A stretch of 10,980 nucleotides of DNA from Desulfobacteraceae bacterium (GCA_030638305.1 DAOWEW010000081.1:1-10980); one strand, 5' to 3'. Shown: positions 1 to 6,278, counted from the stretch's first letter. Notes: generated from the sequence alone by a model not told the origin. Numbers and translations: made by a program.

Positions 1-141
1 AACAGAAACGATTGTCTGTCCACCATATCCAATTGTTTTAGCTTCTGTTGCTGCCCACAATCTGCGGGTTCGCTCATCCAACACCGGAGATAGAAGCTCG
101 TACTTTTTTTTTATAGTTTCAATTAACTCATTGTTTTTCAT
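1..141 (-). CDS. ISAzo13-like transposase, N-terminal 47 residues (cut by window edge)
   Basis: Reading the minus strand from ATG at 141-139 gives an open frame to the window edge. It starts MKNNELIETIKKKYELLSP and continues through VLDERTRRLWAATEAKTIGY and GGQTIV. The stretch with LDERTRRLWAA.EA...GYGG is what I recognise as the N-terminal helix-turn-helix region of ISAzo13-family transposases (DDE_Tnp_ISAZ013), which cut and paste their own DNA through a DDE catalytic core. That core is not visible here, so activity cannot be judged. The frame is intact across all 47 codons, including a run of nine A residues (minus strand, 112-104), a likely slippage spot. No strong Shine-Dalgarno is seen before the ATG. 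Family assignment comes from memory of the N-terminus only. Confidence 0.72.
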   Translation of the reverse strand, partial: MKNNELIETIKKKYELLSPVLDERTRRLWAATEAKTIGYGGQTIVSV

Positions 142-197
142 ACAACAAAGCATATCACACACGTACAAAATGTACAAGTTATTTATGGACGAGCACT
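1..197 (-). mobile_element. Left-hand portion of an ISAzo13-like insertion sequence
   Basis: The window starts inside an insertion sequence. Its transposase start lies at 141 on the minus strand. Upstream of it is a short non-coding stretch holding GTAC-aaaat-GTAC (163-175), then a segment ending in GAGCAC near 197, which I take to be the terminal inverted repeat. The outer boundary is an inference from distance to the transposase start and from vague resemblance to ISAzo13-family ends. The opposite end and any target duplication lie outside the window, so the boundary could be wrong by tens of bases. Confidence 0.5.
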
Positions 198-203
198 TAG
201 CAA

Positions 204-253
204 CCGCAATATCTTTATTTCTGGCCTTTTGGTGCAAGAGAAAGGTATTGCGG
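204..253. repeat. 13-bp inverted repeat between IS end and CXC gene
   Basis: CCGCAATATCTTT (204-216) is the reverse complement of AAAGGTATTGCGG (241-253) except for one G-T pair, with a 24-nt loop. It lies just downstream of the stop of the minus-strand CXC-domain gene (281) and could form a transcript-ending hairpin. No U-run follows on that strand, so it may protect the 3' end or be a repeat remnant rather than an intrinsic terminator. Confidence 0.4.
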
Positions 254-280
254 GCTCTAGTTCAAGCTGATCACATATTT

Positions 281-751
281 TTACGCGCCGGAATATTTGC
301 TTCCTGTGCCACAGTGTTCACAAGGGAGACTCACTCCATACGTACATTTATTACAATTCGGGCAGTGCCATTCCCGCCAATCTCTACATGTGCCGCATAT
401 TTCACAATGCCAAGTGCAACTGTCTTGTACGACTTCGTCCCAACAAAAAGAATACCAATATAACTCACCACACTTGGAACAACTATATTCACCAATGAGT
501 TTGTGCAAAGGTACTTCTTCGCACCCACAAGGCAGTTCATATTTCTCTTGTAACCTTTCTTCTGATAAATTTTTATACTCATCAATGTTTTGAATAGCGC
601 AAATTGATAGTTTGGTGATATCGACTCCATTTAGCGGATTTTGACAATCAATGCACCTGCATTTATCATCACAGGGTTCATTATGTTTCAAGCAAATACA
701 TCGTCTCGTTTTGCATCCTGATTTGCACTTACAATGAACTGTTTTCTTCAT
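281..751 (-). CDS. Cysteine-rich protein with tesmin/TSO1-like CXC domain and C-terminal zinc knuckles
   Basis: The protein has 156 residues, 24 of them cysteine. Residues 7-36 follow C-x-C-x3-C-x4-C-x-C-x6-C-x3-C-x-C-x2-C and end in QN. This is almost exactly the CXC (CRC, tesmin/TSO1) motif, which in eukaryotic LIN54/TSO1 binds three zinc ions and inserts a Tyr in the DNA minor groove. Here the residue before the fourth Cys, usually Tyr, is Arg17, and one spacer is x3 rather than x4. After a linker (38-72) come further Cys pairs (75/77, 91/94) and a tandem WHC-x2-C-x2-C unit (114-122 and 128-136), then C144/C147, probably zinc ribbons. I chose ATG 751 because GGAG lies nine bases upstream; an in-frame ATG at 817 would add 22 unremarkable residues. 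DNA binding is an inference; other metal roles are possible. The gene stands alone beside an IS. Confidence 0.8.
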   Translation of the reverse strand: MKKTVHCKCKSGCKTRRCICLKHNEPCDDKCRCIDCQNPLNGVDITKLSICAIQNIDEYKNLSEERLQEKYELPCGCEEVPLHKLIGEYSCSKCGELYWYSFCWDEVVQDSCTWHCEICGTCRDWREWHCPNCNKCTYGVSLPCEHCGTGSKYSGA

Positions 752-914
752 AATATATTCTCCACACAAAATTTCTCCTGTGGTTTGTACTGAGGCTACA
801 GCACTTGGCCTAAGCATGACTCCGGCCTCCCCTAAGCTGCACGACCTTCTTAAATTAGCGCACCTTCGGTCGGGCTTAAAAGATGCATAAAATGAAAATT
901 CCTATACTATCCAG
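752..914. other. Intergenic spacer between SPFH gene and CXC gene
   Basis: This 163-bp stretch separates the SPFH stop (915) from the CXC-protein start (751), both on the minus strand. I see no hairpin-plus-U-run terminator and no convincing promoter. A short direct repeat CCTAAGC occurs twice (around 807 and 830). Confidence 0.35.
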
Positions 915-1844
915 TTAGCTCTGGTGATTTGTTGTGTGCCCCAAGACGGACATAACTGTTGCAACCATTGATGAAATATCTCCCATATTAGCCGGGATAA
1001 TCATAGTGTTATTCTCTTTTGCCAAATTTCCAAATTCTGCGATATACTTTTCTGCCACTCTTAAATTTGCGGCTGTTTCTCCTCCGGCCATACTTAAAGA
1101 TTCAGCAACTTTTTTGATCCCTTCGGCTGTGGCCTGTGCAACCAATTCGATTTCTTTTGCTTGACCTTCAGCCTCATTTATACGTTTTTGTTTCTCACCT
1201 TCGGACACCTCAATTGCTTCTTTCTTTAAACCTTCTGCACGGTTTATTCGAGACTGCCTGTCTCCTTCAGATGTTGCTATAGAGGCACGTTTTTCTCGTT
1301 CTGCTTTCATTTGTTTTTCCATTGCGTCCATAACAGTTTGGGGAGGTGTGATATCTTTTATTTCATAACGCAATACCTTAATGCCCCAATTTTGTGCTGC
1401 CTCATCTATTGCAGAAACTACTTGTTGATTCAAGCTTTCACGTTCTTCAAAAGTCCTATCTAATTCAATTTTGCCAATTACTGACCTGAGAGAAGTTTGA
1501 GCGAGTTGGCTTGCCGCAAACCTATAATCAGCAATGCCGTAAGCGGAAAGCTTACTATCTATAACCTGGATGTATAAAAGGCCATCTATTGACACGGATA
1601 CATTGTCGGTAGTTATGCAATCTTGTGATGGGATGTCCATTACTTCTTCTTTCAGGGAACGTTTGTAGGCAATCTTATCAAGGAAAGGCACAAGGATATG
1701 GAAGCCCGCGCTCAATGACTTACTATACTTACCAAGTCGTTCAATAATGTACTCTGACCGTTGAGGAACAACAACAGCCGTTTTAATTAATAAAATTATT
1801 GAGATTACAGCAACTACACCAACTACAATTAATGATTCGCTCAT
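915..1844 (-). CDS. SPFH/band-7 membrane protein (stomatin/paraslipin, QmcA-like)
   Basis: The 309-residue protein has one N-terminal membrane anchor (residues 5-21) and then the SPFH/band-7 domain (about 23-185). Marks of the stomatin/paraslipin branch include VVVPQRSEYIIERLGKY (24-40), GFHILVPFLDKIAYK (47-61), a DIPSQDCITTDNVSV segment (70-84) and IGKIELDRTFEERE (123-136). A charged, Ala/Glu/Lys-rich helical coiled-coil region (175-250) with repeated RINxAEG units (199-205, 221-227) follows. Family members oligomerise into membrane-associated rings and organise microdomains or modulate membrane proteases. AAGGAGGGG lies five bases before the ATG. The start codon overlaps the stop of the upstream NfeD-like gene (ATGA), so the two are translationally coupled, the usual arrangement for this pair. 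Length is normal and no defect is seen. Confidence 0.95.
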   Translation of the reverse strand: MSESLIVVGVVAVISIILLIKTAVVVPQRSEYIIERLGKYSKSLSAGFHILVPFLDKIAYKRSLKEEVMDIPSQDCITTDNVSVSIDGLLYIQVIDSKLSAYGIADYRFAASQLAQTSLRSVIGKIELDRTFEERESLNQQVVSAIDEAAQNWGIKVLRYEIKDITPPQTVMDAMEKQMKAEREKRASIATSEGDRQSRINRAEGLKKEAIEVSEGEKQKRINEAEGQAKEIELVAQATAEGIKKVAESLSMAGGETAANLRVAEKYIAEFGNLAKENNTMIIPANMGDISSMVATVMSVLGHTTNHQS

Positions 1845-2317
1845 TTTCCCCTCCTTATAAAAGGTTTAACTTTAAAAGTAAGCCCATTCTCTGACTCCTG
1901 GCTTTCTATTAAAACTGATTGTCCTTCATCAATTTTTATATCTGAAATAGCCCTCCAAAAACTCCCCATGACTTTTATCTCTCCAGGCATGTTTGGTATT
2001 ATTGCTTTTGTCACTATAGCTGTTTTTCCAATTTTTGAGTCTGCATAGCGGTCATCAACATCATCACGGGTAGTTCCCTTAAATGTTTTTATACTGTATT
2101 TGCGTAAAGAAAAAAGAAGAACCAGAGAGGAAACAGTGAAAATTAATATTTGGGTCGTTAATTCAATATCCGTCAGCCAGGCAATTAATCCAGCTATCCA
2201 GCATCCGGCTGTAAAAAAAATTAAGATGAACCCTGGAATGAATAATTCTGCGATTAAAAATACAACGCCCACAAGAAACCATATTAGCGAAGGTGATAGA
2301 TTCATTGTTTTTACCAT
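1841..2317 (-). CDS. NfeD-like membrane protein, partner of the SPFH protein
   Basis: With the ATG at 2317 the protein has 158 residues. It has closely packed membrane helices (about 10-27, 29-46 and 52-71), beginning with PSLIWFLVGVVFLIAELFIP, a typical NfeD opening. A soluble OB-fold-like domain follows (about 95-150) with IGKTAIVTKAI, PGEIKVMGSFWRA and the closing GLTFKVKP. This is the short NfeD form, lacking the ClpP-like protease domain. NfeD proteins act with SPFH partners at the membrane; the exact role is unsettled. The stop overlaps the SPFH start by four bases. The start is uncertain: the frame opens from TTG at 2344, and ATG at 2317 or 2305 fits the usual family N-terminus better, but none has a clear Shine-Dalgarno. 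Confidence 0.9.
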   Translation of the reverse strand: MVKTMNLSPSLIWFLVGVVFLIAELFIPGFILIFFTAGCWIAGLIAWLTDIELTTQILIFTVSSLVLLFSLRKYSIKTFKGTTRDDVDDRYADSKIGKTAIVTKAIIPNMPGEIKVMGSFWRAISDIKIDEGQSVLIESQESENGLTFKVKPFIRRGK

Positions 2318-2688
2318 TTTAATTGTTGATGAGGTTTTTATCAAAAGTTACAGCGTATTCTTTTGCCGTTATCTTGTCCACAAATGTTCATCTCGGGTTT
2401 GTTCGCTATTCGCTATCCGCACCCGATACTTTGGTATCGACCGTCTTTATGTTTGTGTTTTCTGCGTCAACCTCAGAACTTCCTGACAGGCAGGCTTTCC
2501 TCCTATCTGATGGAATTCGAATGTATTTTTTGTCTAATTTGCCAATGCATCAACAATCTCTTTTAATGTATTATCATTGAGTCGATTTGTTGAATCTCTT
2601 TGGCTGTCTCTATAGCGGCTTTGTTTAAGACGTGGTTTCGTTTACCAATTTGTCGCTTCTTTCACTCCACTCTACCGCTACCGCCTTC
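2318..2688. other. Gene-free spacer, possibly decayed coding sequence
   Basis: This stretch lies between the TPR protein stop and the NfeD-like gene. Short plus-strand frames here (for example 2323-2580) have low-complexity, Cys/Leu/Ser-rich translations, no ribosome site and no family resemblance. Read on the minus strand there are short open pieces broken by stops, such as one reading DNTLKEIVDALAN, which might be remnants of a gene, but I cannot name it. A small perfect hairpin CGATAC-TTTG-GTATCG lies at 2424-2439. The promoter for the NfeD/SPFH pair should be in this stretch but is not obvious. Confidence 0.4.
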
Positions 2689-3681
2689 CTAAAAGGCAAT
2701 CTGACAAGATAATAAAAGCGCTGCTTTCTTTTTCCCATGATCAGGACAAAGTCCGAGATTTATTCGTGAATTTTGCCGCAAATATTCAAACAAATGGTTG
2801 TTGGCATTGCGGTTGTATTTGTGGGCACAGTTTACAGCGCTATATATGTTGCCGGAGTAAAAACCGAGTTCAAAAAAGGTTAAGATGCCGCCAAGGGCAT
2901 CCAAATTATTGTCAAAGGCCTCACAGGCAGCATAGATCATGGCAGTATTAAGAATAAATGCCAGGGTTGCATCTTTATATCTTCCGCAGTAAAGATGGCC
3001 TGTGCCGGGAATAATAGAAAGTATTCCAGCAGTCATCGGACTTTTAGTTTTTAAGTCTTTTTTTTTGCTCATCTCTTGAGAAAGAGTTGTTAGTCGATAT
3101 TTATCCCGGTTTTTCTTGCTGATTAGTCTAAAAGAATCTTCAGCCTCTTCCCATTGAGACATCTCAAGGAATACCCATCCACACCTATAATATGCCTGAT
3201 CGGCAATATCTATATTTTTGGCTGTATCCGCAGCAATATCATTAAGGCACCCAATTGCTTTGAGATAGTCCTTTAGTTTAATAAAACACTCGCTTATCCT
3301 GAATCTGACTTTTGTTCTAACATTGGTCTCAGGAAATTTGGTTAAAAGTGTATTAAAGGAATCAATTGCTTCCTGGAATTTTTTTCCGTTAAAATAAGAC
3401 AGTCCAATTTTATATATTGCAAATTCCTGCCTGTGGTCATCAGGAAAAAAATGAATAAACCGTTTATACTCTCCGATAGCTCTGAAATATTCTCCGGTAC
3501 GAAAGTAGTGTTCGGCAAATTGAATCTGTTTATCAGCACTGATTGTAATAACCGGCTCAGCAAAAGATGAAAGAGAGTAAAAAAAGGTGTGAGAGATGAT
3601 TATCAACATATAGATTGCAATGCGCATCGGTAATAGTTTGCATCGGCCTCTTGCGCATCCATAGTAATTTTTTCTAATCAT
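2689..3681 (-). CDS. Secreted or envelope TPR protein with C-terminal TM2-like membrane region
   Basis: The protein has 330 residues. A signal sequence or anchor (hydrophobic core about 20-41, ending SLSSFA) precedes tandem TPR-type helical repeats (about 46-190; e.g. QIQFAEHYFRTGEYFRAIGE, YKIGLSYFNGKKFQEAIDSF), as in BamD/YbgF-like envelope scaffolds. After a lysine-rich linker a hydrophobic region (216-285) contains SIIPGTGHLYCGRYKDA, a TM2-domain-like Gly/Tyr pattern, and the tail ends in a short beta-like LLLSCQIAF. I chose ATG 3681 because GGTGG lies five bases upstream. It overlaps the yidD stop by eight bases, so the genes are probably co-translated. The frame continues upstream to 3717, but those extra codons lie within yidD. 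The coupling suggests a role in envelope biogenesis. The exact function is unknown. Confidence 0.85.
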   Translation of the reverse strand: MIRKNYYGCARGRCKLLPMRIAIYMLIIISHTFFYSLSSFAEPVITISADKQIQFAEHYFRTGEYFRAIGEYKRFIHFFPDDHRQEFAIYKIGLSYFNGKKFQEAIDSFNTLLTKFPETNVRTKVRFRISECFIKLKDYLKAIGCLNDIAADTAKNIDIADQAYYRCGWVFLEMSQWEEAEDSFRLISKKNRDKYRLTTLSQEMSKKKDLKTKSPMTAGILSIIPGTGHLYCGRYKDATLAFILNTAMIYAACEAFDNNLDALGGILTFFELGFYSGNIYSAVNCAHKYNRNANNHLFEYLRQNSRINLGLCPDHGKKKAALLLSCQIAF

Positions 3682-4081
3682 TATACCACCAAAAATCATT
3701 ATTTTCCACCGGATCATAAAATTTGTAGCAATCGTTAATCAAAACTATTGGGGTCTGTTTCATCTCATCAGCTTCATGGAAAAGACGGTCACAGGTCATT
3801 AGCCACCCTGTGATGAGACCATGTTTTTCAAAACATTTGATACTATATTGCGAGCAAGAGGGATACATCGGGCATCGGCTGCCATCAATGGGCGAGATAT
3901 AATCTTTGTAAAACCTGACAAGGTGCTTGAGTGGATTTATGGTTGTTTCCCGGATTTGCGAGGAACCGGTTTTTGTGCTTTTTTCCCACGGGCCTTTAAA
4001 GGAGCTATCGTCAGGAATAGCTATCCCCACGAATTGGGGGAAAAGAAAAAATATAATTATAAGTAAGATAATTCGTAACAA
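3674..4081 (-). CDS. yidD: YidD, membrane protein insertion efficiency factor, with N-terminal signal extension
   Basis: The 135-residue protein contains the YidD core at about 50-105: FYKDYISPIDGSRCPMYPSC (57-76) then SQYS, with R69-C70 and P74-S75-C76-S-x-Y79 conserved, followed by HGLITGWLMTCDRLF. YidD helps YidC insert proteins into the inner membrane. E. coli YidD has 85 residues and no cleavable leader; this form has an extra hydrophobic N-terminus (3-22) resembling a signal peptide or anchor and a longer C-terminal tail (106-135). That suggests it is exported or anchored on the periplasmic side. The start codon appears to be TTG at 4081: the frame closes 36 bases upstream at TAA with no ATG between. 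A weak GGAAAA lies upstream. The downstream TPR gene overlaps the 3' end. It is not beside yidC or rnpA here, unlike in many bacteria. Confidence 0.9.
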   Translation of the reverse strand: MLRIILLIIIFFLFPQFVGIAIPDDSSFKGPWEKSTKTGSSQIRETTINPLKHLVRFYKDYISPIDGSRCPMYPSCSQYSIKCFEKHGLITGWLMTCDRLFHEADEMKQTPIVLINDCYKFYDPVENNDFWWYND

Positions 4082-4131
4082 TTCAGGTTTTCCAAAGAGA
4101 CTTTTTGATCCCGGTTAAACAAGCTGCGCAT

Positions 4132-4167
4132 TTAGGAACGTGGAAGTTAATTCGTCCACGTTCCTAA
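4132..4167. repeat. Perfect 13-bp inverted repeat (repeat block A, copy 1)
   Basis: TTAGGAACGTGGA (4132-4144) and TCCACGTTCCTAA (4155-4167) are perfect reverse complements around a 10-nt loop, AGTTAATTCG. It lies between divergent genes (yidD leftward, radical SAM gene rightward), where a terminator would not be expected. A degenerate relative sits at 6279-6304, so I read it as an interspersed repeat or regulatory palindrome. Confidence 0.6.
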
Positions 4168-4192
4168 TATCATTGTCTTTTTATTGGGGCAA
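4164..4192 (-). promoter_or_regulatory. Possible leftward promoter for yidD
   Basis: On the minus strand TTGCCC (4192-4187) is followed after exactly 17 bases by TATTAG (4169-4164). The -35-like half falls in repeat block B. The same layout recurs at 6221-6249. The -10 match is poor, so the recurrence is the main support. Confidence 0.35.
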
Positions 4193-4214
4193 TAGTAAAT
4201 TGGTTAATTCAGAT
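4186..4214. repeat. 29-bp repeat block B, copy 1
   Basis: This block starts GGGGCAATA and ends GTTAATTCAGAT. It matches 6243-6271 at 26 of 29 positions. It lies upstream of the first radical SAM gene; the second copy lies upstream of the second. Confidence 0.65.
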
Positions 4215-4251
4215 CTGTCAATTAAAAACGTACCATTGAACGGGAAACTTC

Positions 4252-4280
4252 TTGACACGCGATTAATTTTTTTATACATT
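4252..4280 (+). promoter_or_regulatory. Probable sigma-70-type promoter for the first radical SAM gene
   Basis: A consensus TTGACA at 4252-4257 is followed by an AT-rich spacer and TACATT (4275-4280, 17-bp spacing) or TATACA (4273-4278, 15-bp spacing). It lies about 100 bp before the ATG at 4383, which would give a leader of roughly 95 nt. No riboswitch fold is evident by eye in that leader. Confidence 0.5.
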
Positions 4281-4382
4281 ATTTAAATAAAAATCAATAA
4301 TATATATTGATAATATCAGTCAACTGCTTACGGATATGTTGCAAAAGAGTCTCGCCTAAATCAAAATTGAAAGATTGCTGAC

Positions 4383-5822
4383 ATGAATCTGAAAGTACTA
4401 ATGGTAAGACCACATGCTTTTTTGCCGACTTCGCAGTGGCTTCAGTCAATGTTGCAACTGGAGCCCTATGCTCAGGAACTCATTGCCGGTGCCATTCACC
4501 CCCCGCATGACGTGAGGATTTGTGACCTGGCGGTTGAAGATAAACCGATTAATGCATTTCGGCGTGTCTTGCAGGAATACCAGCCGAATTTAGTCGGTTT
4601 CGGCGGTTTTTCCAGTCAATTTCACACGAATCGCGAACTGGCGGCAATTACCAGGGAACTTCTGCCGAATGCTATAACGTGCATGGGAGGAGTACATGCT
4701 TCCAGCATGCCGACCGACTGCAAGTACCCTGATCTCTTCGACTTCATTGTTCGTGGCGACGGTGTGTCCGCCATGAAGGTTGTGATCGCTGCCATAGAGA
4801 AGAATGAATCGCTACCGGAGTCCGATTGGATTCTGCCCACGGCATCGCCGAATTTCGACAAACTGGCAATGAAGTCACCACCGGCGTTGCATTCGGATGG
4901 CATCAACACCATACCGCGCCGTGAACTGGTCGATATGTCGAAGTACTTCTGCATCTGCTACGGCAAACCGGGCGAAAAGATAGATACTTTGTTTCCCGAA
5001 ATTGCATGTGTGCGCACCAGCGCCGGTTGTCCAAACCGTTGCAGCTTTTGCGTGGTCCACTTCCTGGCCAAAGGCAAGTACCTCCAGCGTAACGTCGAGG
5101 ATGTGGTCGAAGAAATCGCTTCCCTGCCGCAGAAGTATATATACTTCGTCGATGATGAGACTTTTATCAATACAAATCGGATGCAGCGGATGGCTGAGAT
5201 GCTGATCGAACGTGGTATCAAAAAGAAGTACATTTCCTGGGCCCGTAGCGACACGGTGTGTAAACATCCGGAACTGTTCGATCTGTGGAAGAAAGCCGGC
5301 CTGGAGCTTATTTATATCGGTTTCGAATCACTGGAGGATGAAAATCTTAACGCCTATAATAAAAAGGCGACGGCGTCCCAGAACAGAAAAGCCCGTGAAA
5401 TCCTGCGGAAATTGAATCTAAACATTCATGCCGCCTTGATGGTAAATCCGGATTTCGTGGAGAAAGACTTTTTGGCCGTCCAAAGAGCGATCAAGGAAAT
5501 TGCGCCGGCTGAATTCGCATTCACTGTTTACTCACCGCCACCGGGTACACAGGAATTCAAGGAATCCCGGGACAAGTTCATTTGTGATGACCCCTGTTTT
5601 TACTACGATTGTCTGCACACGATCCTCCCAACCAAACTTCCATTAAAGAAGTTTTATCGCTATTTCTCTATCCTTTACGCATTGGGTGCAGCAAGAATTC
5701 CGGTGAAGATCAACAAAGTAAATCTGCCGCTGCGCGACCACATCAAGTTCGTGCTGGGCGGCATGCAATTCGGCTGGCAGATGTACCGGATGTATCGGGA
5801 ATACGATCGGAAGTACTGGTGA
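4383..5822 (+). CDS. B12-binding-domain radical SAM protein (class B type), GC-richer than neighbours
   Basis: The protein has 479 residues. The N-terminal cobalamin-binding-like Rossmann domain (about 1-140) has HPPHDVRICDLAVEDK, a Gly-rich LVGFGG turn and MGGVHASSMPTD (101-112). The DxHxxG cobalt-ligand motif is absent, as is common in this class. The radical SAM core begins near 205 with CPNRCSFC; C216, C220 and C223 would hold the 4Fe-4S cluster. YIYFVDDETF (252-261), SWARSD (285-290) and YIGFES (311-316) follow, typical of the TIM barrel. The C-terminal helical region has LPTKLPLKKFYRYF. Relatives include methyltransferases, cyclases and C-C bond-forming enzymes in lipid, tetrapyrrole and natural-product pathways; the substrate cannot be told. 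No good Shine-Dalgarno precedes the ATG. Sampled 60-base lines are about 57% G+C, against about 38% in the second radical SAM gene, suggesting recent transfer. Confidence 0.9.
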   Translation: MNLKVLMVRPHAFLPTSQWLQSMLQLEPYAQELIAGAIHPPHDVRICDLAVEDKPINAFRRVLQEYQPNLVGFGGFSSQFHTNRELAAITRELLPNAITCMGGVHASSMPTDCKYPDLFDFIVRGDGVSAMKVVIAAIEKNESLPESDWILPTASPNFDKLAMKSPPALHSDGINTIPRRELVDMSKYFCICYGKPGEKIDTLFPEIACVRTSAGCPNRCSFCVVHFLAKGKYLQRNVEDVVEEIASLPQKYIYFVDDETFINTNRMQRMAEMLIERGIKKKYISWARSDTVCKHPELFDLWKKAGLELIYIGFESLEDENLNAYNKKATASQNRKAREILRKLNLNIHAALMVNPDFVEKDFLAVQRAIKEIAPAEFAFTVYSPPPGTQEFKESRDKFICDDPCFYYDCLHTILPTKLPLKKFYRYFSILYALGAARIPVKINKVNLPLRDHIKFVLGGMQFGWQMYRMYREYDRKYW

Positions 5823-5847
5823 TCGGAAGAATTTACAGTGCCGTCAG

Positions 5848-5896
5848 AAATTCGGCGGTCAGGGCTGGGATTGCCCGGGCAGGTGGTAGCGAATTT
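5848..5896 (+). terminator. Weak hairpin after the first radical SAM gene
   Basis: AAATTCG (5848-5854) pairs with CGAATTT (5890-5896), enclosing a GC-rich segment with GGGC/GCCC (5862-5865, 5873-5876). It starts 26 bp after the stop codon and is followed by TATTATTTC. The outer loop is long and the T-run poor, so termination is uncertain. Confidence 0.25.
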
Positions 5897-5902
5897 ATTA
5901 TT

Positions 5903-6163
5903 TCAGGAAGTTGAATCTTCCTTAATAAGTACTTTTGCCAGTTCAATATCGTATGTCTGGTTTGGATCAAAGTCTTTGCCTTTATACATGCCCGCAGCCT
6001 GTTTGATCGCATCGTAAGGCACCCAGTTGTGATCTGTCCACAGATCAGGGTCGTCTGAATTCCAAAGCCTGAAATATATATTGCCTTCTGATCCGCTCAC
6101 ATACATACGGACTTTTTTATTCTGAGGGAAAGGATGATAATATAGTCCCTTTTCGTCTTTCAT
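5903..6163 (-). CDS. Small hypothetical protein, 86 residues
   Basis: I do not recognise a named family. The product is hydrophilic, has no cysteine, signal peptide or membrane segment, and reads like a folded small cytosolic protein. Its N-terminal half is beta-rich (GLYYHPFPQNKKVRMYVSGS, then GNIYFRLWNSDDPDLW) and its C-terminal half helical (AIKQAAGMYKGKDFDPN, then YDIELAKVLI). Aromatic residues and balanced charges argue for a real gene. AAGGAAA lies about ten bases before the ATG, and a TTGCCC-N17-TATAGG motif lies upstream (6249-6221). It is convergent with the first radical SAM gene and divergent from the second. The pattern G-N-I-Y-F-R-L-W might suggest a small ligand- or protein-binding domain, but no function should be assigned. 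Confidence 0.75.
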   Translation of the reverse strand: MKDEKGLYYHPFPQNKKVRMYVSGSEGNIYFRLWNSDDPDLWTDHNWVPYDAIKQAAGMYKGKDFDPNQTYDIELAKVLIKEDSTS

Positions 6164-6220
6164 TTTTTTGTCGTTTCCTTAAATTTTAATATAAATTAAA
6201 CAGAGAATAAAAACTACTTT

Positions 6221-6249
6221 CCTATACTACTTTCTGTTTCCAGGGGCAA
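6221..6249 (-). promoter_or_regulatory. Possible leftward promoter for the 86-residue gene
   Basis: On the minus strand TTGCCC (6249-6244) is followed by a 17-bp spacer and TATAGG (6226-6221), roughly 57 bp before the start codon at 6163. The -35-like half lies in repeat block B, copy 2, mirroring the yidD arrangement. Confidence 0.4.
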
Positions 6250-6271
6250 TACTTAATTTGTTAATTCAGAT
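6243..6271. repeat. 29-bp repeat block B, copy 2
   Basis: This block matches 4186-4214 at 26 of 29 positions, with the first nine and last twelve bases identical. It lies 93 bp before the second radical SAM gene. Confidence 0.65.
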
Positions 6272-6272
6272 G

Positions 6273-6278
6273 TATAAT
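6273..6278 (+). promoter_or_regulatory. Consensus -10 hexamer upstream of the second radical SAM gene
   Basis: TATAAT occurs immediately after repeat block B, 86 bp before the ATG at 6365. No good -35 hexamer is found at 16-18 bp upstream, so an activator or another promoter type may be involved, or the match is by chance in AT-rich sequence. Confidence 0.3.

Noticed and set aside
131..463. Plus-strand frame of 110 codons
   Set aside because: It runs antisense to the IS start and the CXC gene, has no ribosome site and an implausible composition; the minus-strand genes explain the region.
752..817. Longer start for the CXC protein at 817
   Set aside because: The GGAG there is only two bases from the ATG and the extra 22 residues show no family feature; ATG 751 has a well-spaced GGAG.
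2323..2580. Overlapping plus-strand frames of 60-85 codons
   Set aside because: No ribosome site, mutually overlapping frames, odd Cys/Leu/Ser-rich content; judged non-coding.
4281..4382. Cobalamin riboswitch in the leader of the first radical SAM gene
   Set aside because: The leader after the promoter is about 100 nt and AT-rich, too short for a cobalamin aptamer, and no B12-box-like sequence was seen.
5609..5914. Plus-strand frame of 101 codons overlapping the end of the first radical SAM gene
   Set aside because: A shadow in another frame of a clear gene; no independent support.
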